From: an uncultured Hyphomicrobiales bacterium
GTDB taxonomy: Bacteria; Pseudomonadota; Alphaproteobacteria; Rhizobiales; Beijerinckiaceae
DNA: 5,724 nt
Direction: 5' to 3'
Assembly: GCA_903903935.1 (NCBI GenBank)
Contig: CAIVAX010000047.1
Location: 1 to 5,724 of the forward strand
Shown here in pieces: positions 1 through 5,459 of this stretch. Made by a program: the position numbers and the translations under genes. Below the pieces are notes generated by a model, which had not been told where the DNA came from, made no database searches, and saw only the letters and a program-made list of their open reading frames with translations. Each line of letters begins with the position of its first letter. Position 1 is the stretch's first letter.

Positions 1-69
1 CGGGACACCGCCCTCAGCCTGTTTCAAAATCCCCATGATCTGGGGTTCACCAAATCTGCCAATCTTCAT
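1..69 (-). CDS. IS3-family transposase OrfA, N-terminal fragment (cut by window edge)
   Basis: Only 23 codons are visible, starting with ATG at 69 and running off the left edge. The peptide MKIGRFGEPQIMGILKQAEG matches the well-known N-terminus of IS3-family OrfA proteins (MKKxRFxExQIxxILKxAExG), which form a helix-turn-helix that binds the element ends. A GAGGAG ribosome-binding site lies 7 nt upstream (77-82), supporting this start. In this family orfA is normally followed by orfB, the DDE integrase, produced as a fusion by programmed frameshift; that part is not visible. The IS407-like subgroup is my best guess from the N-terminus, not established. Whether the element is intact cannot be judged. 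Confidence 0.8.
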   Translation of the reverse strand, partial: MKIGRFGEPQIMGILKQAEGGVP

Positions 70-142
70 CCAAAATCTCCTCGCAGATCACGCCGAGAAA
101 ATTCTACTTTCAAACCCGATTATTTTCAGGGGGGATTACCCA
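1..142 (-). mobile_element. Left-edge fragment of an IS3-family insertion sequence (right boundary approximate)
   Basis: The stretch carries the start of an orfA-type transposase gene running leftward, plus its upstream leader. Read on the minus strand, a plausible element end is TGGGTAATCCCCCC, which begins with TG and has a C-run as IS3-family ends often do; this would put the outer end near 142. The opposite end and the target duplication lie outside the window, so the boundary is inferred and could be a few bases off (a second TG occurs at about 145-146). Family membership rests on the transposase N-terminus. Confidence 0.5.
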
Positions 143-191
143 ACCAAATGACTTTTATCGGTTCGGTTTAAATTTGTGATGAGGGATGATG

Positions 192-217
192 CGATCAGAA
201 ACCACTCCGGCTGATCG
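192..217. repeat. Perfect 7-bp inverted repeat, CGATCAG-N12-CTGATCG
   Basis: The arms are 192-198 and 211-217, separated by 12 nt. It lies in the non-coding stretch between the insertion sequence and the thioesterase gene, about 180 nt before that gene's preferred start. It could be an operator half-site pair or a small hairpin. No run of T follows it, so it is not a convincing terminator. A 7-bp repeat can arise by chance in a stretch this long. Confidence 0.35.
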
Positions 218-288
218 AATAGCGCCCCAAAAGAGGGACTTCATATCGCAAGAGCAACCGCCTGACCGCTCTGAAGTAAGCTCAAATA

Positions 289-308
289 AAGACATAAAAT
301 GATGTCTT
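289..308. promoter_or_regulatory. Perfect 7-bp inverted repeat upstream of the thioesterase gene, possible operator
   Basis: AAGACAT (289-295) and ATGTCTT (302-308) form a perfect palindrome with a 6-nt spacer, of the size typical for a dimeric repressor site. It sits 88 nt upstream of the preferred start of the thioesterase gene and overlaps the region where its promoter should be. A TAAAAT (295-300) inside it could be a -10 element, but the matching -35 region (about 272-277) is poor, and a TATATT at 320-325 is an alternative. No regulator gene is adjacent in the window, so the operator role is inference. Confidence 0.35.
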
Positions 309-382
309 GGGAAACGATCTATATTGGACATTTTATCTCTAGCGTCTAACGTGACTGACTATAAATCTGAATCGCATCGCCC

Positions 383-389
383 AAGAGAG
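383..389 (+). promoter_or_regulatory. Ribosome-binding site that decides the thioesterase start
   Basis: AAGAGAG lies 6 nt before the ATG at 396. The longer reading frame opens with a TTG at 324 that has no comparable purine-rich site, and the 24 extra residues do not resemble the start of the family. The ATG at 396 is therefore preferred. Confidence 0.6.
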
Positions 390-395
390 CTTGTT

Positions 396-809
396 ATGAA
401 ATCAAACATCCGCAATTTAAGAATTGAATGGGGTGATTGCGATCCCGCAGGCATTGTCTATTATCCTCGCTATTTTGAAATCTTTGACAATGGAACGACC
501 TATTTAATTGAATCGATTGTCGGCACGATCAAGCGCGAGTTTCTTGCCGATAGCGGCTTTTTGGGCTGGCCCATGGTTGATACGCGAGCAAGCTTTTTGT
601 ACTCCCTGCGCTATGGCGATCAAGTGTCGCTTGAAAGTCAATTTACTGAGATTGGTCGCTCAAGTTTCAAAGTGCATCATCGCCTGACCAAAGATGGTAA
701 ACTGGCCGTGGAAGGCTGGGAAACACGCGTGCTTGTGGTGGAAGAAAATGGCGCCATCAAATCAACGCCCATTCCGGCAGATCTCATCGAAAAAATGAAG
801 GGCAGTTAA
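396..809 (+). CDS. Acyl-CoA thioesterase, 4-hydroxybenzoyl-CoA thioesterase family (hotdog fold)
   Basis: A 137-residue cytoplasmic protein expected to hydrolyse an acyl-CoA or aroyl-CoA thioester to the free acid and CoA. Residues 13-21 read GDCDPAGIV, followed by YYPRYF, which is the active-site signature of the Pseudomonas 4-hydroxybenzoyl-CoA thioesterase; Asp16 matches that enzyme's catalytic Asp17. The later RSSFKVHHRL (88-97) and the C-terminal IPADLIEKM also follow that enzyme's pattern, and the length is normal for the family. The frame could open at TTG 324, but ATG 396 has the ribosome-binding site. The gene stands alone and faces the operon on the opposite strand, so it is not co-transcribed with it. 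The fold and activity class are secure; the substrate is not, because relatives act on many acyl-CoAs, including phenylacetyl-CoA and short-chain ones. Confidence 0.88.
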   Translation: MKSNIRNLRIEWGDCDPAGIVYYPRYFEIFDNGTTYLIESIVGTIKREFLADSGFLGWPMVDTRASFLYSLRYGDQVSLESQFTEIGRSSFKVHHRLTKDGKLAVEGWETRVLVVEENGAIKSTPIPADLIEKMKGS

Positions 810-815
810 AACAGC

Positions 816-850
816 ACTCTCTTTTATCATCGCGTCGATCAGGAGAGAGT
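816..850. repeat. Inverted repeat just after the thioesterase gene, possible hairpin
   Basis: ACTCTCT (816-822) pairs with AGAGAGT (844-850), and a 4-bp ATCG/CGAT pairing lies inside the loop. It begins 7 nt after the thioesterase stop codon. No T-run follows on the plus strand, so if it acts there it would more likely protect the mRNA 3' end than end transcription by the intrinsic mechanism. Confidence 0.4.
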
Positions 851-874
851 AAAGAGTGGCGCCCCAGATACACA

Positions 875-915
875 AAAGCCTGGGGCAATCCTATGAAAGG
901 TTCACCCCAGGCTTT
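875..915. terminator. Hairpin between convergent genes, likely bidirectional terminator
   Basis: AAAGCCTGGGG (875-885) pairs perfectly over 11 bp with CCCCAGGCTTT (905-915) around a 19-nt loop. It sits between two convergent genes, the thioesterase ending at 809 and the solute-binding protein gene ending at 944, exactly where a shared terminator is expected. On the minus strand the stem runs into TTTTGTGT, a fair T-tract; on the plus strand it runs into TTTGTTAG, which is weaker. The left arm can also pair with GCCCCAG at 861-867, giving a competing 7-bp hairpin. It is probably the end of the leftward operon transcript. Confidence 0.7.
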
Positions 916-943
916 GTTAGACAGAGACGCAGCTGAAGAGAAA

Positions 944-2029
944 TTATCTCTGGCCACTCTCAATTGTCTTCTTCAAAGTGTCGAGAACTTGCGGTGAGAC
1001 ATTCGCCAAGGACTTCAAAATAGCAGCGCCCCTATCTGGTCCCACAAAGCTATAAGGCAAGCCAAATTGCTTGACTGTGTCTGCAGTAAAGTCTGCATCC
1101 AGAGAGGCTTTTTCATAGGCCTCACGCAGAATCGCAACCACGGGCGCAGGTGTCTCAGGCGGCGCGAAGGCGATGAATGTCAACTCACCCACCTGATTGG
1201 TCAGCCAATTTAACGCATCCCATGTCGGGCCAGACGGCATCTTTCCATAAATCTCTTTATAGAGATCAGGAAAAGCCGGCATTTCAGTGATCGCTTTATT
1301 GCGCTCATAATTACCCGCCTCATCGACAGGCAGATAATAATTAATGCCTATGCCTTCTCCGGATTTCACGAATCCAGCTGAACGGCTGCGAAAAGTCGTA
1401 ATACTCGTATTATGAAACTGCAATTCACTGCGTTGCAGGCCCAGAAACACATCAGCGCCGCCACGATAGCCAAGAATGAGCCGATTTTTGACTCCCAGAG
1501 TATCGAGTGCAAGGCGCGCCATCAGTCCAGATATTGCAGTCGCATTGGTCTCGCCCGTCGTAATCAAATCGGCTTTGACAATATCAGCCGCTTTTTTCAT
1601 GCCGCCTGGTACGCTATCTGTGCGGGCATAATTAACGCGCACATCTCCCGTCCCGCCTAAATATTCGAGTTTTTCGTAACGCACGCGATAACCGCCTGCG
1701 CCTCCTATGGCTTGCGCCAGCGGATCCCAAGGCCCCCACAAAATGGTCATGCCATCATTCTTGGCCCTCTCAGCCAGAAAATTTGTGGCAACCAGACCCG
1801 CTCCGCCAGGCATATTCTGCACAATGATATTGGGTGAGCCTGGAATATATTTACGCAAATATTGTGAGAAGCTGCGCGCAAACAGATCTGACGTGCCACC
1901 TGCCTCCAAGCCAACAAGAATGGCGAGCGTCTTGCCTTGATAATAATTCCCAGATTGGGCCGATGCCTCATGTGTTAAACCGCTGGCCAGCACGGCTGCA
2001 GTTGTAATCCCAAAAATCATCTTGCGCAT
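944..2029 (-). CDS. Tripartite tricarboxylate transporter-type (TctC/Bug) substrate-binding protein
   Basis: A 361-residue secreted protein expected to bind an organic acid in the periplasm and deliver it to a TctAB-type membrane transporter. The start at 2029 is preferred over an in-frame ATG at 2074 because it has GGGAGAG just upstream and gives a proper signal peptide: MRK, then a hydrophobic stretch, ending ASA|Q (cleavage after about residue 24). The longer start would overlap the preceding gene by 32 nt and put charged residues ahead of the signal. The mature protein has family landmarks: GKTLAILVGLEAGGTSD (32-48), the ligand-loop region VQNMPGGAG (70-78), and a C-terminal APPETPAPVVAILREAY (289-305). 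It is the last gene of the leftward block, 13 nt after the MmgE/PrpD gene. No TctA or TctB membrane gene is visible, so its partner is elsewhere or beyond the window. The ligand is unknown; pathway context suggests the acid that the operon degrades. Confidence 0.82.
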   Translation of the reverse strand: MRKMIFGITTAAVLASGLTHEASAQSGNYYQGKTLAILVGLEAGGTSDLFARSFSQYLRKYIPGSPNIIVQNMPGGAGLVATNFLAERAKNDGMTILWGPWDPLAQAIGGAGGYRVRYEKLEYLGGTGDVRVNYARTDSVPGGMKKAADIVKADLITTGETNATAISGLMARLALDTLGVKNRLILGYRGGADVFLGLQRSELQFHNTSITTFRSRSAGFVKSGEGIGINYYLPVDEAGNYERNKAITEMPAFPDLYKEIYGKMPSGPTWDALNWLTNQVGELTFIAFAPPETPAPVVAILREAYEKASLDADFTADTVKQFGLPYSFVGPDRGAAILKSLANVSPQVLDTLKKTIESGQR

Positions 2030-2033
2030 TTTT

Positions 2034-2040
2034 CTCTCCC
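2034..2040 (-). promoter_or_regulatory. Ribosome-binding site of the solute-binding protein gene
   Basis: On the minus strand GGGAGAG precedes ATG 2029 by 4 nt (6 nt counted from GGGAG). It lies in the 13-nt gap after the MmgE/PrpD stop codon and is the strongest such site in the operon, fitting a secreted protein made in larger amounts than the enzymes. Confidence 0.6.
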
Positions 2041-2042
2041 TT

Positions 2043-3443
2043 TTATTTGACTTTGAGTAGGGGAGCGTCTCCAAGGAGATGCCCTAGCGTGTTCACACTT
2101 TCTGCTTGTGTGATTGAATTGACAGCCTCGATGATCGATTGCGAGCGCTCAGACCCAAACACAGGCTGCATCAGCTCATAGGCTTTGGCAGAGACTTCTG
2201 CTCTGCTCATCGGATTCTTACTTGTTCCTCGCACCGCATAAGTGCGATGCGAAAAGCTCCGACCATCTTGCATGTGAATCTCAACGATAGCTTGCCGGGC
2301 AGGCTGCGCCCGCATGAGCTCTTCGCTGGAAATGAGTCGCACTTTGTCCCGCATCTTGAGAATGGCTGGCTCAAACATGCGGCTTTCATCATGTGAGGAA
2401 TGAAACCCAACTGTTCCATCGATGAGCATGAGAGCCGTCAAATGCTGCGCATTGACGCTGGGCATTTTGCGGCCATCGACAATCTGCGCACCCTCAGTGG
2501 GCAAATGCACATCGACCCGCGCAATTTCTTCTCTGTGTATGGGGTGCTCACGCAGCAGATGTTCTAAAGAATCTAAAGCAGCCTGCATGGGGGAGCCCAC
2601 GGTCCAGCGCTTGATATTAGTGTGAGTGATGGCGAAACTCTCGCCCAAATCATCAAAAAGCTCTGCAACATCGGCCTTAATACCAAAGGCAGAGAAGAAG
2701 CTTGGTATGCCATCTAAAACATCACCAACACCCGGCAGACCAGACTGCACCATTAAAACGGCTGCAACGCCATTGCGACTGGGCATGCCAGCAAAGACGA
2801 AAGCCTTTTCTATATGTTCGCGATCGCGAAACAAAGTTGCAAGGCCGCTTGTTTGCTGCGCGCCATAAGAAACAACGGAAGCCATTTGCGAAGGTGTCTT
2901 GACTGCAAGTGCCCCTGCGGCAAATGTGGCACCAAACGATCCGCCAAAGGCATGAGTGTCAAATCCGCGTTCCGTGATGAAGGATCCGCCGCCCATAGCC
3001 ATGCCGAAACGAGCACAAAAATCATAGCCAAGGACAACAGCTTTTAAAAAATCTTGTCCTTTTGCGCTGCTCTGTTGAGCCATGGCTAATGCAGCAGGCA
3101 CCACCGCACAGCCAGGATGGGTGATGGATGCAGGATGCGCATCATCCGTTTCATCGGCATGCGCGGCCATAGCATTGGCGAGCGCTGCATCAATAGGGTT
3201 AGTTTTAAAGCCGGCGCCCACAACAGCTGCAACAGGCTGACCAATGTGTGATTGTACAAATTGTCTTGCGGCGATCCCTGCAGGCAATTGAGCGCCCGAA
3301 ACCATAGCGGCAAGTGTATCGAGGAGATGAATCTGCGCCCGCTCGATGACCTCGTCAGGCAAGGGCTGCTTGAGCGCCTTTAACGCATAGGCAGAGAGCC
3401 GAGCTGTGAGAGAGGTGTCAGATCCTGATGTCTCCCCTGTCAT
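2043..3443 (-). CDS. MmgE/PrpD-family protein (2-methylcitrate dehydratase / cis-aconitate decarboxylase superfamily)
   Basis: A 466-residue cytoplasmic enzyme of normal family length. Known members dehydrate 2-methylcitrate (PrpD), decarboxylate cis-aconitate to itaconate, or epimerise iminodisuccinate, so they act on small di- and tricarboxylic acids. The order of landmarks is typical: LLDTLAAMVSG (40-50), the active-site region HADETDDAHP then THPGCAVVPAAL (95-119), GFDTHAFGGSFGA (160-172), KAFVFAGMPSRNGVAAVLMVQSGLPG (213-238) and the IKRWTVGSPMQAALDSLEHLL helix (277-297). The Thr that often follows the DD pair is Ala here. ATG 3443 begins 1 nt after the SDR stop; an in-frame ATG at 3476 with an AGG nearby would add 11 residues and overlap the SDR, and cannot be excluded. 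The gene lies between an SDR and a solute-binding protein. The family call is firm; the reaction is not determined, and nothing marks it as true PrpD since no methylcitrate-cycle genes are seen. Confidence 0.85.
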   Translation of the reverse strand: MTGETSGSDTSLTARLSAYALKALKQPLPDEVIERAQIHLLDTLAAMVSGAQLPAGIAARQFVQSHIGQPVAAVVGAGFKTNPIDAALANAMAAHADETDDAHPASITHPGCAVVPAALAMAQQSSAKGQDFLKAVVLGYDFCARFGMAMGGGSFITERGFDTHAFGGSFGATFAAGALAVKTPSQMASVVSYGAQQTSGLATLFRDREHIEKAFVFAGMPSRNGVAAVLMVQSGLPGVGDVLDGIPSFFSAFGIKADVAELFDDLGESFAITHTNIKRWTVGSPMQAALDSLEHLLREHPIHREEIARVDVHLPTEGAQIVDGRKMPSVNAQHLTALMLIDGTVGFHSSHDESRMFEPAILKMRDKVRLISSEELMRAQPARQAIVEIHMQDGRSFSHRTYAVRGTSKNPMSRAEVSAKAYELMQPVFGSERSQSIIEAVNSITQAESVNTLGHLLGDAPLLKVK

Positions 3444-3444
3444 A

Positions 3445-4209
3445 TCATGATCCCATAAAAAATCCGCCGGTGGCATGAATGACCTGCCCGGTCACATAAC
3501 TGAAATCCGGCCCGGCAACCGCCGCAACGACATTGGCGATTTCATGCGGCCGTCCGGGACGGCGCATGGGAATTAGATGATCGGGACGCCCGCGCGACAA
3601 TTCGACTTTACGCTCATCGGCATCTTCTTCCGCTTCAATGCGTCCGGGCGAAACAAGATTAGCCCTGACGCCGTGAGGCCCATAAGTGACAGCAACAGAG
3701 CGCATCAATCCAACTAAAGCAGATTTTGCTGTTGGCGTGCCGGGGCCTTTTGCGCCTGTAAAAGCAGTTGCCCCTGAGATGAACACAAAACAGCCGCTTG
3801 TTTTGATCAATTCTGCCGCTGCATGTTTAGATAATAAAAACGCACCATCTACGACAACCGCCTGCGCGGCTCGAAAACCAGCCAGATCGAGCGATTCAAA
3901 TGAGCCATGCTCACGGTTCACAGCATTATGAACCACAATGTCCAACCGCCCAAAGCGCTCAACAATGGCCTCGATCATCGCCTTATTTGCAGCCTCATTA
4001 GCAATGTCTGCCAGAGCGACCATTGCGCGCCCGCCAGCAGCCTCAATCTCTTGAACGACACTTTGAGCCTCACTGAGCGAGGCCCGCGCATTGACAGCAA
4101 CAGCTGCGCCATCACGCGCCAAGCGCAAACAAATCTCACGTCCAATACGACGAGAGCCACCCGTAACGAGAGCGACCTGACCGGATAGAGGAACTCGAGG
4201 AGAAGACAT
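3445..4209 (-). CDS. SDR-family protein with altered catalytic tetrad
   Basis: A 254-residue Rossmann-fold protein of the classical short-chain dehydrogenase/reductase length, FabG-like. The nucleotide-binding motif is TGGSRRIG (16-23), with Arg21 where the middle Gly usually is, and VNAR (39-42) after the second strand would favour NADP(H). The usual NNAG is HNAV (94-97). Aligning FVFISGAT, Ser145 is kept, but the YxxxK motif 13 residues on reads TPTAK, so Thr158 replaces the catalytic Tyr while Lys162 stays. In helix 4, where an Asn is normal (NxxGAF), the sequence is VVDGAF, giving Val119. The C-terminal VTGQVIHATGG is typical. The start overlaps the CoA-transferase stop as TAATG, implying translational coupling. 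Family is certain. Activity as a simple alcohol dehydrogenase is doubtful: it may be a non-catalytic partner subunit, a cofactor-binding protein, or use other chemistry. Confidence 0.85.
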   Translation of the reverse strand: MSSPRVPLSGQVALVTGGSRRIGREICLRLARDGAAVAVNARASLSEAQSVVQEIEAAGGRAMVALADIANEAANKAMIEAIVERFGRLDIVVHNAVNREHGSFESLDLAGFRAAQAVVVDGAFLLSKHAAAELIKTSGCFVFISGATAFTGAKGPGTPTAKSALVGLMRSVAVTYGPHGVRANLVSPGRIEAEEDADERKVELSRGRPDHLIPMRRPGRPHEIANVVAAVAGPDFSYVTGQVIHATGGFFMGS

Positions 4210-4211
4210 TA
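4207..4211 (-). other. TAATG stop-start overlap linking CoA-transferase and SDR genes
   Basis: The last base of the CoA-transferase TAA is the first base of the SDR ATG. Only a weak GGAAA precedes it, so translation of the SDR probably depends on ribosomes finishing the upstream gene. This supports matched production of the two proteins. Confidence 0.7.
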
Positions 4212-5459
4212 AGGTTTCCGTTGATTGCTTTTGGCCGCTTTGAGGCTTTCATGCGAACTCACGGCCTGTGATTGAATGAGGTTCGCTACTTTTTCTGATG
4301 GATAATTGAGAACATGAGTCAGCACGTCAACAGTATCTTCTCCCAACCGCGGCGGGAAACTATGCTGCTTTTTCTCATGATGTTTCTGTTTGATGGGGTT
4401 GCCCGCCACACGCGCTGTTTGCTCTGGCGTATCGCCTGACAGCTCAAGGATCATATTTCTATGAATGACTTGTGGTTCTGCGAGCGCCTTATCAACAGTG
4501 TTGATTGTGCCGACCGGAACCCCGACATCACGCAAGGCCTTAACCCAGCTCGCGGCATCTTTCTTCGAAAACGCTTGATCTAAAAGTGCGATCAAGTCTG
4601 TGCGATGGGCATTACGATCGGGAACAGTCAAAAAGCGCGGATCCGTGACAAGATCTGCAAGACCCAGAACGCGGCACATGTCTTGCCACATTTTTTCTGT
4701 ATTGGCTGTAATGGCAATCTCAACGCCATCTTGGGCTGTAAAGCAGCGATAAGTTGGCAGAGAATCATGCTCGCGCCCCTGCGGCCCGGGCACTTTTCCA
4801 GAATGCAGATAATTGGCGGCCTGATAATTCAAAAACGAAATCTGCACATCAAGCATGGCAACATCAATGCAATCGCCATGTCCTGTCACAGAACGCTTGT
4901 TGAGAGCGGCCAGCACACCAATCACGCCATACATGCCCGCTGCCAGATCACCAATGGGCGCACCCGCCCGCACGGGACGACCGCCCTTCTCACCTGTCAG
5001 GCTCATGCCACCCGACATGGCCTGTACAATCATATCATAGGCCGCATGATCACGGTCCGGCCCATCTTGGCCAAAGCCGCTCACCGAACACCAAACGAGA
5101 CCGGGATTGAGTTTTGAAATCTCCTCATAGGTGAGGCCCATGCGCGCCAAAACACCTGGGCGACGATTTTCAAACAAAACATCGCATTTTAAAGCAAGAT
5201 CACGAACAACCGCTATGCCCTCTGGCGATTTGAGATCAACCACAAGCGATTTTTTATTGCGATTGATACAAGTGAAATAAGTGCTCGATCCCGCCACATA
5301 ATTGGGCGGGACGGAACGCGATGAATCACCATAGACAGATTCGATCTTGATGATCTCTGCACCAAGATCGCCTAAAATCTGTGTCCCATAGGGTCCTGCA
5401 AGAAATTCGGTGAGATCGAGCACGCGGATATGTGAGAGTGGTCCAGTTGCTTCGCTCAC
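4209..5459 (-). CDS. Class III (CaiB/Frc family) CoA-transferase
   Basis: A 416-residue cytoplasmic enzyme expected to move CoA from a donor such as succinyl-CoA to a carboxylic acid, forming an acyl-CoA. The N-terminus LSHIRVLDLTEFLAGPYGTQILGDLGAEIIKIE (8-40) is the hallmark of the family. Further landmarks are NRNKKSLVVDLKSPEG (66-81), ENRRPGVLARMGL (97-109), SGFGQDGP (127-134) and YDMIVQAMSG (141-150). Asp171 in APIGDLAAGMYG matches the catalytic Asp that forms the aspartyl-CoA intermediate (Asp169 in formyl-CoA transferase). Length is normal; the C-terminal tail of about 30 residues is Lys/Ser rich. The start is GTG, directly abutting the TAG of the thiolase gene with no spacer, and a GGGGG run inside the end of that gene serves as ribosome-binding site. 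Place in the operon suggests it activates the pathway's substrate. Which acid it activates is unknown; racemases of the same fold (AMACR type) are a less likely alternative. Confidence 0.9.
   Translation of the reverse strand: MSEATGPLSHIRVLDLTEFLAGPYGTQILGDLGAEIIKIESVYGDSSRSVPPNYVAGSSTYFTCINRNKKSLVVDLKSPEGIAVVRDLALKCDVLFENRRPGVLARMGLTYEEISKLNPGLVWCSVSGFGQDGPDRDHAAYDMIVQAMSGGMSLTGEKGGRPVRAGAPIGDLAAGMYGVIGVLAALNKRSVTGHGDCIDVAMLDVQISFLNYQAANYLHSGKVPGPQGREHDSLPTYRCFTAQDGVEIAITANTEKMWQDMCRVLGLADLVTDPRFLTVPDRNAHRTDLIALLDQAFSKKDAASWVKALRDVGVPVGTINTVDKALAEPQVIHRNMILELSGDTPEQTARVAGNPIKQKHHEKKQHSFPPRLGEDTVDVLTHVLNYPSEKVANLIQSQAVSSHESLKAAKSNQRKP

Noticed and set aside
324..395. N-terminal extension of the thioesterase from a TTG codon
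   Set aside because: No ribosome-binding site before the TTG, and the added residues do not match the family, whereas ATG 396 has AAGAGAG at good spacing.
1412..1660. 82-codon open frame on the plus strand
   Set aside because: Antisense to the solute-binding protein gene, with no domain-like pattern; a shadow frame.
2030..2074. N-terminal extension of the solute-binding protein from ATG 2074
   Set aside because: It would overlap the MmgE/PrpD gene and put charged residues before the signal peptide; ATG 2029 has a strong ribosome-binding site.
3907..4188. 93-codon open frame on the plus strand
   Set aside because: Antisense to the SDR gene; no family resemblance, and the SDR on the other strand is certain.
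3445..4209. SDR gene as a pseudogene because of the missing Tyr
   Set aside because: The frame is intact, of full length, translationally coupled to its neighbours, and keeps the fold motifs, Ser and Lys. Decay would be expected to leave stops or frameshifts.
4605..5117. 170-codon open frame on the plus strand
   Set aside because: It lies wholly antisense to the well-supported CoA-transferase gene, and its peptide shows no recognisable family pattern or good ribosome-binding site.
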